Below are positions 23,262 through 35,000 of a stretch of DNA of 64,000 nucleotides, piece by piece. The stretch comes from Stromatinia cepivora. Its lineage: Eukaryota; Ascomycota; Leotiomycetes; Helotiales; Sclerotiniaceae. Positions within the stretch are counted from its first letter, which is position 1; each line of letters starts with the position of its first letter. Below the pieces are notes generated by a model. It did not search any database. It was given only the letters and a program-made list of their open reading frames with translations, and had not been told where the DNA came from. The stretch is taken from contig RCTD01000007.1 of the NCBI GenBank assembly GCA_014898415.1, positions 434,001-498,000 of the forward strand, read 5' to 3'. A program made the translations under genes and the position numbers.

Positions 23262-26052
23262 TTGTTTCCTATCACGCAAGTTGCACATATGACGAATTGA
23301 ATGTTTTATGTGTCTTTTCTACTTTCTGTTATTATTGGCACCAATTCTAATTTCAAAATATATTAAGCCTCCATCTAAAAAGTTGTCAATTTGTATATAA
23401 GAAAACCCAAGCTACTAGCAAACAAAATAAAAGATTCGTCTCTCAAAATTCGGATGTATCCAATACAATATAGACTCAAGCGAATCTTCTTGATGATACT
23501 CATCTATCATTATATCATTCCATCTAACAAAACAAAACGGACATTCATTTATTATTTTATTATCCTATTTAACAAAATAAAATAAAATAAAATAAAATAA
23601 AATAAAATAAAATAAAATAAAATAAAATAAAATAAAATAAAATAAAATAAAATAAAATAAAATAAAATAAAATAAAATAAAATAAAATAAAATAAAATAA
23701 AATAAAATATAATATAATATTTATCTAAAAAAAATTAGAATAAAATGAATACCTATCTATTGTTATATTATCCCACCTAACAAAACAAAACGTCTCCATC
23801 GGAATATCCCCGCTCCATCATAACCTCGCATCAACTTGTAACTTCGAAATCCATGACTCGTCCTGTCATACTGTGGCGGTCTTAGTAGCGTCGTAGAGTA
23901 CTCCTCCATCCTGCCTTACAACGCCTTTTCTCTGCGACGGAAATCTTGACAGCGCTGCCATGCACACATCCAACAGCATTCAAACAACCTTGGGCGCCAC
24001 AATTCTCCATAACCACCACCAACATTCTAACGTCAAAAATTTGAATTTGGATAACCGTATCCTTATTCATTCCAGCAGGAATCGTTTGGACTGGTATTCT
24101 GTGAGGATCCACAATGTAATGATCCATGGATCCCAGTATTGTACGCTGGTTATTCGCTGGGTATTCGCAGTAGTAAAGTAGTTGACGTATCCTTCAGTTG
24201 AGAGCAAGGCTCTGCAAGTCGCATTACCGCATCTACTAATCCCAGTGATGTTGCCGCGGCCACAGATAAAACAGTGCATTGTGTATGCGGTGGTGATGAT
24301 ATTGATCACTTCCTTAGAAAGGGGATGATGTCCGATATGCGTAGGGGTTTGTTTGGTCGATTGCGGTTTCTAATTGCCTTGTAGGAGGGAGACCAATTGA
24401 TGTTGTCTCCTGTAGTGAGAAAGTGAAGGAGTGAGTTTTTCCATTTTGACAGCAAAACCCAAGCAATATATACATATTGAAGTTGTGGATAGATCAAAAC
24501 GAAGTCAAGCACCTATCACTACCTTACTGAGATCTCAATAAAATCCTGTGCATCATCCAAGCCTGTTTCTGCTTCGGAGATCAGCGATGAATCGTTGTTA
24601 CTACAACGAACAAAATTCTGTGTGAGCATCCCTGAATTTCGCATCCCATAACCCAGGAACAACCCGAAATTTGACGGCGGAAGCCAGAAAAAACCGCGTA
24701 CAACTCTCTGCCACCACCTCTGTACCTTAACGAGCTATCCGAGACTCACGTTCCCAACACAACACGCTATATCTGAAGACGTGAATAGAGCAAACAGTAG
24801 TTCGAAACATAAATGAATAAAGGAAATAAAGGGGTTGGGAAAGAGGCGTGAAGCGAGCTATGATCACATGAGAGCTTCTTTGTCGGTGGAAACTTTAGCA
24901 AATTAATAATGCCTTGGTACTTTTGACACATGCGGGAAGTTTTTGTTCTAATTTATTCCAGAACAGATCATGCCAATATCGGGCTGTAGATCTAACAAAC
25001 GCCTTTCAGGCGAAAGGGGGGTGAATGCCTTTCACAAGCAGAGTGTTCATATTTGAATTTATGCAAGAGAGCGTAAAAAGTGAAGCTGATTGGCTTTAGT
25101 AGATGATGCTTTAGAATCACGATGGAAAAGTAGTGGTGGCTCAATTGTGTGGTAAAACAAGGCTGAACTACTCTAGCTAATTATATCCCCAAACCAACAG
25201 TTTCTTCCACTTCTCAAAATATACGTATCTTGTATACGAGGTCAAAAACATCTTTAGCATCCACGGCACCAAATGGAGACATATGCGGTATCCAATGAAG
25301 CCTAAATAAAGGTAAATCTCTTGATGAATCAGGAATCACGGACCAAGTTCAATTGGAGACATATCCAACACAGCTTGTCCATGTAGAATAGATGCGCATA
25401 TGCTGCCGCTGTAACCTGTAGTATATGGTTGCCAATTTTATTTTTATGAAAGTCGGCATAATGTTGATGGAAAAGCCCATTCTTCTTCTGCCACTAGTAC
25501 ATAGAACACTCACGGGATAATGGTTCCCTTTTATCATTCTTTTTGGGCCTTGGTTCCCTTTCAAATCATGTATACATATAGCTGTTCAAACCTACGGGTG
25601 AGGAGCACCTGTAGATTGCAAGTGTCAATTTGAAGTGATTTACACTGATTTCGGTCACACAAGCAATGAATTCATTACGACTGCCAGAATTTAAACACTT
25701 TATTTTGATACTCTCCGCTAAATCTCTACCTCTCCTTCAGTAATCTAAGTCCCAATCGGTACCGCTAGCTCTTTGCACTGCGGTTAAAATTAAAATCTGG
25801 TGCAACTTGATTTGAACTTCCGTGTGGATATACAACGCCTCAAGCAGCTTGGAAATTCATAAATTTGGAACCGTCCAACTACAGGCGTACCATTTGAACC
25901 CCAGTGACTCCTACTTCTTAGTTCAGCTCTCCACTCGAGCTTTCCGCCTCCGTGCCCGACTCAGTGGTCTGCCCTCTGACCCACGAAGCCTTCGTCACCT
26001 TCGTTAGATCCGCCGGTTTATTATCGATATCTAACCAAAAAATCTTTTTCAC
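23262..26052. other. AT-rich spacer with weak small frames
   Basis: About 2.8 kb holding the pentamer repeat at 23574-23708. On the minus strand, frames at 23882-24127 and 24067-24309 have a Cys-rich start (MHCFICGRGNITGISRCGNA), but no splice scheme joined them convincingly. Nothing else recognised between 24520 and 26050. Confidence 0.45.
23574..23708. repeat. AAAAT pentamer microsatellite, about 27 copies
   Basis: A perfect run of AAAAT units for 135 bp, decaying into ATAAT-like sequence on the right. Related segments (CTAACAAAACAAAACG) flank it at about 23524 and 23777, suggesting the array grew inside a duplicated stretch. Confidence 0.95.
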
Positions 26053-26569
26053 CTATCCACTCGCCTGCATTGCCGGAAACTCCTTTGTGAAAAAGGTACT
26101 ATCGGCAGTTGGCTCCGCCTTATGACTCATCATAAAACTAGCTGTTCCGGATGCATGTTCTGCATATACTTCTGAGAATTCTTGGCGGATAGTTTGGAGA
26201 GTAGAAGCGAATTGGTCTGGTCGATGAAAGCTTTGCCGGTTTTCCAGACTAGACCTACGTGGACGAGCTTGTTCTTCACAGCGTAGGCTTTTACAGCGGT
26301 GAGCGCGGCGGGTTTTGTTTGACCCGTGAAAACGAAGGCTGAATTGGCGGGAGGTTGACCGGGTAGAATTGCGTTTTATGCAATCTTGTTTGCTAGGGAG
26401 AGCGGGCTTTTTGGTGGTTGCCGGACTGGTTGGTGCGTTCGTAAAGGCTGAGTGAGGATAAGGGATGCGCAACAGCTGTGTCGCTAGGAGAGGCGAGAAG
26501 AAGAAGCCAAGACAGAAGACAGAAGACGAAGACGAAGACGGATAAAGATTTGCTTCCAGAGAAGAGCAT
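26053..26569 (-). pseudogene. Broken gene, possibly for a secreted protein
   Basis: On the minus strand the ATG at 26569 opens with a signal-peptide-like segment (SVFVFVFCLLSWLLLLASPS, then A-H-P). That frame stops after about 55 codons. A second frame (about 26376 to 26130) then reads like ordered protein: GQPPANSAFVFTGQTKPAAL, continuing to KLVHVGLVWKTGKAFIDQTN. A third frame finishes with EFSEVYAEHASGTASFMMSH to the stop at 26053. Each piece is more protein-like than its competitors, which suggests one gene with at least two frame breaks. No family recognised and no intron explains the changes. Alternative: the longest uninterrupted frame (26053..26649) is used, but it is Arg/Ser-rich in the way of a shadow frame. 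Confidence 0.35.
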
Positions 26570-27538
26570 GATTGCGGCTGGAATTGGAAGAACAGCACCA
26601 ACAAAGCGCAAGAAAGAAATCCCAAAAATAAAAACAAAAACAAAGTCAAATGAAGGTTGTGATTCAGTAGCTGGGTTGGTCTTCCAAAAGAGCTGCACTG
26701 GCCAGAAAGTCACCCTCAAATATCATACCAACAATCTTTGCCACAATTGAAATTGTGAGCAGAATTACGCATGATGAATGTTTTGATGCATTTGAATGTC
26801 GGCCACGAGCCAACCAACTAGAAGTCGAAGCTGTGATAATTCCGTAACATAAGCCCTCCACATTTCACAAGAAGGAAGCTAACTCATCGAGAATTAACAT
26901 TTCAATCATCATCATTATGTCAAGCTGCTGAGATTGGGCTTTGCTCCCTCATTACATGGACTCTTATATTGATGGGAAACCCTGAGTACAGACTTTCCCA
27001 AATACGGGACTTTGCATTATTCTTTTCGTTCATTTATAACCTAATATCTTGAAAAGAAGTTTAGTTTAATTGAACAAATGGAAATTCCTATAATACCACT
27101 GACAGATCACAATATAAACTTGGATCCGGAAAATCCTGTTGTCAGCGGCACAGAGTAAAATGATTGGTTTTCAGGCGCGCTTAGTTACGAGAAACGTCAC
27201 ACTAATAATAGGGGCTACCTCGGAGTTGAGGCTCCTTGATGACTAAAAATAGCTTTGAGCATGTTATCGACGGTTCGCTTCCTTCTGCCGCCAGCAATAC
27301 CCCACTTATTATTCAGGGGCACCTATGGCAATCCCATTCTTGCCCTTTCTCCAGATTGATCTCTTTATGTCATCTCATAATCATGGTCATATAACCATAA
27401 CTATAAATATAACCCCGCGGCAATCGCTTGCAACATATTTCGAACTTTCGCATCAGATACCCCGGTCCTTTAATTGCTCGAGCGAGCTAGATCGTCTGAT
27501 ATCACAAACCAATCATAACCTCTACTATAGCCAATAAA
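26570..27538. other. Spacer
   Basis: About 970 bp without a supported gene. The right end (27420-27530) has a leader-like sequence running into the ankyrin-type fragment. Confidence 0.5.
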
Positions 27539-27838
27539 TTGGACGAGGACATCCTCTCCGCGGCCAAATCCGGAGATTTCACTCCCATATTCTCATCTGT
27601 CCCGTCCCCCGCAGTTCTCCCCGAACTTGGTCATCTCGCCGGAAGGCACAATAACCCCCCAGCCCCAGAACGGCTCTTCACCCTTGGCCTCACAATTCCA
27701 TATGAGTCTGAAAACAACCCCATCTTTCACGGCGCTCTCGAAAGCGAATCTATCCCCATCTTCCAGGTATTGCTCAACCATGGATTCAACCTAAACAGCC
27801 ATTGTGAATCATTAACCCACAAAAGCTTTGATGCTTGA
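27539..27838 (+). pseudogene. Truncated ankyrin-repeat-type gene fragment lacking an ATG
   Basis: The frame reads (L)DEDILSAAKSGDFTPIF, then NPIFHGALESESIPIFQVLLNHGFNLN. This is the layout of the first repeats in many fungal ankyrin proteins (A-x-x-G-x-x-x-x-x-x-x-LL-x-x-G). The codon where the start should be is TTG, one base from ATG. Such proteins normally continue with many 33-residue repeats, but here the frame ends after about 100 codons and no further repeat is seen. Both a lost start and a lost body argue for a relic. Confidence 0.5.
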
Positions 27839-28164
27839 CTTTATAATTCCGCCCAAAGTAATGGGACGGCAACTCCCCGAATCAGTTAAAATCAGCCAAA
27901 ACTATTCTACCAAGCGGAATGAGCACTCGCCCATTGAAACTTTATTTTGTCCACTCATGGAAGATGAGTAACCAATCAGAGCTCGAGACACCTGGACCGG
28001 CAATAGGATTTCATTATCACATTTCCATATTCTATTTACAAGTCAAACATTGTAGTTTGTTGTATTCACGAACCATCCATAGCCTCCATAAACGCCTCGC
28101 ATATGCCACCACATACCTTGACTCCGCACCTATATAAGCTTTTCCCAGCCAATCATACATAATA

Positions 28165-29607
28165 TTACTGTTCATTTGCCAAAACCATCTTCTCTCTCTC
28201 TGCTCGCCTCTTCGAGAATTGCTTCTTGGTATGTTTTCGTTCATTCTCTTGTCTGCGCTTAATGGCCTTGAGTTCCTCCGATTTGATCTCTCCAGCCTTT
28301 TTAATAACCTTGGGAACATGCCTGTGACGTTTGATTCGTCTGATTTCGGGCATATGAGCATATCGCTCCGACAATGCCTCGTTGTATTCCAAAGCAGTTC
28401 GCTGTTTGGCCGACTTAATTCCTTCTCTCTTTGAAGCATTAGCTCTCCATAAGCGAATATTGCCGTCATCGGAACCGGAAAGGATGAATTTCGAATCAGG
28501 TGTCCATTTTGCTGAGAAGACTCTCTGCATGCGCTTAGTGTGGTAGATATCTCTCGAGTGTCCCTTGGTTCTGCTCCATAACCTAACGGTCCTGTCGTAC
28601 GATGCTGTAACGAGCTCTTCACCGGTCGGACTGAACTCTACATCCATACAAGCGGCGACATGACCCTTCAGTACGTTCAAGGCTCTTTCCATCTTTCTCA
28701 TGTCGAAAATATAAACGTTATGATCTTCGTTGGCTACCGCAAAATTAAAGGCTTCCATAGGGTTCCAAGATATAGCATTTGAGGCAAAATTGAGAAGCGT
28801 CTTGTGAATGGGAAGTCCAGTTCGGAGATCATATAAAACGATCGACCTATCCGTAGCTGTGGAAGCAAGGATTGAAGTTTCAACCTGATTGAAAGCTACT
28901 GTGGTAATAGTATCCGTTGAATTTGGCCATTTCAGAACATCGGGCGGCGCATTCTGTCTTTCGAGATCGTATATCGAGATGACTCCAGATGATGCTGCAA
29001 ATGCGTTTTTCGAACGGTGATGTGACAAACTTGTGAATGCATTAGTGCCTAGCCATGTTGCCACCGGCGCAGATCCTGTAGTTGTATTGTAAGGATCGAA
29101 AAGCTTGATTGATCGATCACTTGCGCAAGTTAGAAGTTTTTGACCCCTCGTCCAACTCATGCCTTTGATAATATTCTCATGCGCACTGGTTTGCCAGACC
29201 TCATCCCGAGATGTTAAATCCCATACTTTCACGATACCATCACCACTGCCACTTGCAAATCGTTCAAGAGCATTGGGATCCTTTGCCATTGTGTAAACTC
29301 CATCGACATGTCCTTTACCTAATTGCGCGATGAAAGGAGCAGCGAACATCCTCTCCATTTTGGTAGCATTGAGGGCACGGGTGTATTCTCGAGCTCTTTC
29401 GAATGGATGTAATGCTGGATCTATGGAAAGTATTAATGTCTGCTCCGTCTCCAATGCACTCCACAGAGTTATACATACCAAGGTTGCGGGGCTGTTTGGC
29501 TTCAGACCCTGGGGCCTGAATGGACGCCCGACTAAGTGCTTTTATTTTCTATAGAACAATTGAATTAGCAAAAGATATATAAAGATAAATTAATTACAAC
29601 TCACCAT
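28165..29607 (-). CDS. sof1: Sof1/DCAF13-type WD40 protein, 442 residues
   Basis: Three coding exons on the minus strand: 29607..29605 (the ATG alone), 29548..29479 and 29420..28165. The joined N-terminus is MKIKALSRASIQAPGSEAKQ, followed by LDPALHPFEREREY-like text typical of Sof1. Several WD40 repeats follow (SGDGIVKVWD, ASDRSIKLFD, SYDRTVRLWS, SDDGNIRLW). The C-terminal Sof1 domain (SKREGIKSAKQR through RHRHVPKVIKKA) ends in a Lys/Arg-rich tail. Sof1 is a nucleolar U3 snoRNP/SSU-processome component needed for 18S rRNA processing. Length matches the family. The isolated start codon is followed directly by a GTGAGT donor. Confidence 0.95.
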
Positions 29608-29899
29608 ATCGAAAGATTGAAATCAGTATATTGCTATCATTATTGAAAAATGAAAATTATATTGATGTAGTGATGGAATGAGTGAGTGATGGTTATCGCA
29701 AAGAAATCTTGCGTTCATGATAAAAAAATCTCCTGGATAAAATTTTGCAGGGGTGGTTCTATTTTAGCGCGGTTTCCACAAGCTCCAGGTTCCTAGTGGC
29801 ATCGTAATGGAGAGTTTACCTAGAAATGCGATTCCCTTACAAAACATCAAAGACAACTTTACAACTTCACTCAAATTTAACTCTCTACAATTATTAAAC
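29608..29899. promoter_or_regulatory. Shared divergent promoter of sof1 and rpn6
   Basis: Only 292 bp separate the two start codons, so the 5' UTRs and promoters of both genes must fit here. I looked for the yeast Rpn4 proteasome element (GGTGGCAAA) and did not find an exact copy. The sequence is AT-rich next to sof1 and GC-richer next to rpn6. Confidence 0.7.
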
Positions 29900-31325
29900 A
29901 TGGCACCAGCAGAATCATTGAGGATACAAGAAGCCCAAAAGCTGGCAAAGACAGATCCAAGAAAGGCAGAGGCACAATATAAGGAAATCATCTCCAAACC
30001 ACCTTCAGTAACCTCGGAAGCTTCTGTTCGAGAATATGAAACTGCATTGGTTAGCTTAGGAGAATTGTATCGAGATGAGAAGTGAGTGGAATATATCGCA
30101 GTGTTTGATCTTTCGTGGGGCTCTGACTGATTTTTGTGTAGGAAGGCGGATGAGTTGGTAGATCTGATCACAACAAGCCGGACAGTATTATCATCATTCG
30201 CAAAAGCCAAAACAGCAAAGTTAGGTAAGGAGAAGATTATAGGAAGCTTTTGCGCCTGAGCAGACAATGGTCTATATTATGGTAATGCTAGAACTCAGCT
30301 AATATGCCTTCACTTCAGTACGACAACTTTTAGATCTATTCAATGCCATCCCCAACACAACAGATACCCAAATTACCGTCACAAAATCATGCATCGAATG
30401 GGCCACATCCGAACGTCGTGGTTTCCTAAGACAGAATCTTGAAACTCGTCTTGTCAGCCTTTACATGATCAAACAATCCTACTACGATGCCCTCACCCTC
30501 ATCAACAGTCTCCTTCGCGAGCTTAAGCGTCTCGATGATAAGCTCGTTCTTGTCGAAGTCCAACTCCTCGAATCTCGCGTTTATCACGCCTTAGGAAACA
30601 CAGCCAAAGGTCGCGCCGCGCTCACCGCTGCCAGAACAAGTGCTGCATCCGTGTATACCCCTCCTTTACTCCAAGCTGGTCTCGACATGCAATCTGGCAA
30701 ACTTCACGCCGAAGACAAGGATTTCAATACTGCATTCTCCTACTTCATCGAAGCGTTAGATGGATACCATACACAAGACGAACCGGAGAAAGCTACTGCA
30801 GCTCTCCAATATATGCTTCTCTGCAAAATTATGCTCAATCTTGCCGACGATGTCAACCAACTCATGACATCCAAACAAGCCATCAAATATGCAGGCAAGA
30901 ATCTCGAAGCCATGAAAGCCGTCGCCCGCGCCCACTCCAACCGTTCTCTAGAAGAATACGAAAAAGCACTCGGTGATTACCGCCACGAACTTGGCTCCGA
31001 TGCCTTCATCCGCAACCATCTCCGTCGTCTCTACGATGCCATGTTGGAACAAAATCTCATCAAAGTAATCGAACCCTTTTCCCGCGTCGAAATCGCCCAC
31101 ATTGCGAAGATGGTTGGTCTCGATACACAACAAGTAGAGAGAAAATTATCACAGATGATTCTTGATAAAGTGATTATTGGAGTATTGGACCAAGGGGCTG
31201 GATGTTTGATTATTTACGATGAGACGGAAAGAGATGTAGGATACGATGCTGCGTTAGCGACAATCGAGAAGTTGAGCAGTGTGGTTGATGTGCTTTATAC
31301 CAATCAAGCGAGTATGCTGGAGTAG
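29900..31325 (+). CDS. rpn6: 26S proteasome lid subunit Rpn6 (PSMD11), 423 residues
   Basis: Exons are 29900..30081, 30142..30224 and 30319..31325, with GTGAGT/GTGTAG and GTAAGG/CTTCAG splice sites. The frame is open upstream of 29900, but the MAPAESLRIQEAQKL start is the family's. The protein is an all-helical TPR-like solenoid (RRGFLRQNLETRLVSLYMI, then EVQLLESRVYHALGN) ending in a PCI domain (LYDAMLEQNLIKVIEPFSRV, then GLDTQQVERKLSQMILDKV). Rpn6 clamps lid, ATPase ring and core of the 26S proteasome. Length and motifs match orthologues throughout. Expression is probably co-regulated with other proteasome genes, but no specific element was found. Confidence 0.96.
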
Positions 31326-32080
31326 GCTGGTGGATGAAAGACTAGATGAGAAGCAGATAATGCATACTTGTATCATAGAGGCGTAAAGATTGGAGGAGAG
31401 CAAATGATATGATATGATATGAAATGGCTGCTATTATCCAGTCCCAACATCCACATCCACATTCACATTCACATCTTCATTTTCATTCATGAGTAAGTAA
31501 GTAGTAACGTGAGCAGAAATAAAAACAAAACAAATGTAGGTAATCCTCTGTATGAAATTGTCCGCCTGTCATGCTATCACAAGACAGCCCCCAAACCTTG
31601 CAACTTCGTACGCTTAACAATAAGGACCTACTCGAGTAGTAATCCCACACCTACAAACTCCTTCTTTCCTCCTGAAAACAGTGGAAAAGAAAAGCCCACA
31701 TGCAAAACCTTTTGCTTTTTGCGCTTTTCCGGCTCCAAAATCATGCTTGGATGTTATTATATCCAGGTATCCGAGTATCCAAGAATCCAAGTATCCAAGT
31801 ACCCATCCAATGATCCCATGACTCCGAAAAACGCTCCGACTCCAAACCGCTCAAACGCAAGATCCATCATGTGTTCCCAAATACACATACAGGTTGACAG
31901 AAGTGAGGATTAAAGAACCAAAGAGAAGGGATAAGGGTCATCGTGATCGATCCATCAATCTATCCAACAATGTGGGTCTTGATCTCTTGAAAACCACATA
32001 CCCAAGCATCCATATCCAAACCTCGATGCAATGGGCCAAACCAAAGCCTCAAGACTCCACCATGCAAACAACAGAAAAAC
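31326..32080. other. Convergent spacer with short tandem repeats
   Basis: The 3' ends of rpn6 and the AT-hook gene meet here. Besides the octamer repeat noted separately there is a CATTCA/CATCCA hexamer run at about 31446-31490. No gene supported. Confidence 0.6.
31767..31806. repeat. Octamer tandem repeat, about 5 copies of GTATCCAA
   Basis: Five imperfect copies of GTATCCAA lie in the convergent spacer. Each unit differs by no more than two bases from the consensus. Confidence 0.8.
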
Positions 32081-35000
32081 TTAAATAATAATACCCCTTT
32101 TCCTTCTCTCCTCTCCCACCAACAGGGCAAAAACCCTTTTCGCCACCACCGCCTCATCCCATCCTGGAACCTCACCCCTAAATTCATCTACCGCTTCTAA
32201 ATGCCATTGTTCCAATCTCATTTTCTCATTTCCTATCTCTCTTCTCTCTTTATCCCCATTTTTAAATATCCTCACACCTCCCTCGCCAATTCCTACTCCT
32301 TTATCTTTGAGATTAATAGTTTTACCCAATAATCTACTAATAACCCTTGTGGAGTTTCTTCTTCCATATTTAGGATTTAAAGGTCCATCTGAATTTCTGA
32401 GTTCGGAATCGGCGGCGTCTTGGTTTTGGTTCTCGGGCTTCCAGGTTTGTAAGATGGAATCGAGGAGGAGCCAGTGATCGCGTGTCCAGTGGGTAGGAGA
32501 AAGTTGGGGGGTAAGAGGAGAACTGGGCTGTGGAGAGGAGGAAGCGAAGACGACGTTTTTGCTGGGGGATGTTTGGGATGAAGGGTCGAAGGAGCGTTGG
32601 GGGGAGCGGAGGATAGATTTTGTGGGAGAAGGTGGAATTGGAGCTTCGAGACGGTGCTCTGTCCATTTGGGTTTGGGGTTCTGGAGATTGCGATTTTCTT
32701 TTGTATTGGCGGGAGCGGACGGCTTAGATGTCGGGAGCTGGGGGGGGGGATTTTGCAGGGGTTCTGATTGGACAGGTTGGGCTTTGAGCTTGTTGCTCCT
32801 GCTTGGTGATGTATTCGTTAGAGTACCGACCAAGGACGACGATGATGTATCTGGAGTGGGGAGGTTGGTCCTGGTAGCTCCCCATTTTCCGAAAAGGCCT
32901 CTTGAAAGTGTCGATGGCTGAGAAAAGGGTGCAGCTAATGGTGCCTCATCATTTTTACGAACTCGCGGTTGAAAATCCATTTTTTGAGGAATTGGAGCGA
33001 ATGAGCTCGTTTCTTCCTCCGTGTCGCCGGATGTACTGTGCCGTGAGGGTTGAGGATAAGATTTCCGAAGGATTGGCACGTCTTTAGATGATTGCCCTTC
33101 GGTAACCGATCCTTTCCCTCCATTAAAAAGAGTTGGGAGTCCTCCAAATGGCGATGAACGTAAAAGTGCAGATATGTCAGGCCTAGTATTGCTTATACTA
33201 CGAAGCTTAGGTTGAAAATTCTGTTTCTGGGGTATTTGCCATCCAGATAAGTCCAGAGTCTCATCACCATCGGTTTGAGGATTAGCTTGAGAGCTGTTCG
33301 GTACATCAACCTTCTTCGGGTCGCTTTTCGGCGAGGGCTCCTCAACCGTGGGAGCTTTTGTGTTGCGGTCTGGGGATAAGCTAGCAAGCTCGTCGCTATA
33401 GACCAAACGTTTGCTATTTGTTCTCCATGGACTAGGGATTTTACTTCGTCTAGGTTTTTCCGCATTGTCGGATCTTTCGGAGTGAAGCTGGTCTTCCTGA
33501 TTGGAGGCATCAAGTGTCTCCAGTAGAAGTCCAAAGCTTTCATCATCTTCATAGTCTTGTTTGTCTTCATTGTTGGCATCCTGCTCTTCAACTGCATTTT
33601 CCTGCCTTTTTCCAGAGACCGCATCGTTGTCGCCGTAGTCGTCATCTTCATCATCGTCATCATCATTGTCGGAACTAAGAACCATGACTTCATTGATGCT
33701 GGCTGTGGAGATCTGTTTGCTCACTGTAGCTCGTTGCGCAGCCCACTTCTCTTGTAAGGTACTTGAAGTTCTTTTCGCATCCACGGTTTTCTTCTCCGTC
33801 GATGATGACGGTGCTGAAATTGTTTTTTTCAACAACTCCGTTAAGGCTAGTCGATTCAGCTTGCTGATTTATAGAATTGATAGTTCTTGACGATTCGTGC
33901 TGAGGAGTGACCGTCGCATTTATAGAAACCGACATACGACGGCTGCTAGGTAGTTCGAGACTAAAACTTTGAGATTTATCTGTAGATTGGCGTCTTTGTG
34001 TAGCGCCATTACCAAAAAATGGATCTTCATCAAGGATGGGCCTACTCCAGCTTCTTCTTCGCGAATGTTTCGAAAGCAGATCTCCATTAGGATCCAATCT
34101 TGGTGCCGATGTTTGGGGCTGCTCAACAAGTATGGAACGATTAGCATTAGTATCTGGATATATGCTTGAGCTCGATCTTCTTCCTGTTGCAGGACTCTTG
34201 AAGGGACTAGCTAAAGACTCGGATCGACTTCTCGGCAATGATGATGGTATAACAATATCTTGCAGAATACGACCAGCCTTCTCGGCAGGTGAGGATGCAT
34301 TTGTGTTTGATGACTCTGGCCTTTCGGATGGTTGTCTTGACGGCTGGATAGGAGGTGGCAAAGTAGGGGATGAGAAGACAATTGCGGGAGTTTGTGTCAT
34401 CTTAGGGTTTGTTTGTCGTTGCTGGCGAATATGAGCTGTATATGTAAATTTACGTGAAGCAATTGCAGGCGGCGAGGAATGAATCTGAGAGTTGATCAAA
34501 GATTCTTCAGCAGGTTGTGCAACAGATTGTTCATTATGTTGACTTGTTGATGCTTCGGTCTCCGTGCCTTTTACTGAAGCTAGCTGCTTAGGCTCCCTGT
34601 CTGGTGGCGATGGCGACTTGGATGACTTTGAGGATGTTTCAAGATGAGGGGATTTTGGACGATTTTGTGATGGTCGTGGGATTGGTTTAGGGATAAATTC
34701 TGACTTCCTAGTTGAACTTGGTCGCAGCGGTGCTTGGCGCATTAATCGCGGGGTGGCATTGTTAAGGGAAGCTGCAGGAATGATAGAAGATGAGTCCTCG
34801 CGTGATACATCAGCCTTTCTCGGGGGCATGATGGGTGATTCCGACGGGCTCTTTCTATCAGCAAACCCGGCTACGCTTTCTTCGACTACTGCGGAACTTT
34901 CTGGTTGTGACAGCTCTACGACCTTTTTCCGCGTAGGCGCTGGGGTCGCGGCCTGGAGGATTTCAGGTGGTATACTTGAAAATGAATCATCATATCGAGC

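Noticed and set aside
23882..24512. Cys-rich minus-strand gene
   Set aside because: Three short frames look mildly protein-like but no intron pattern joined them and no homology was recognised.
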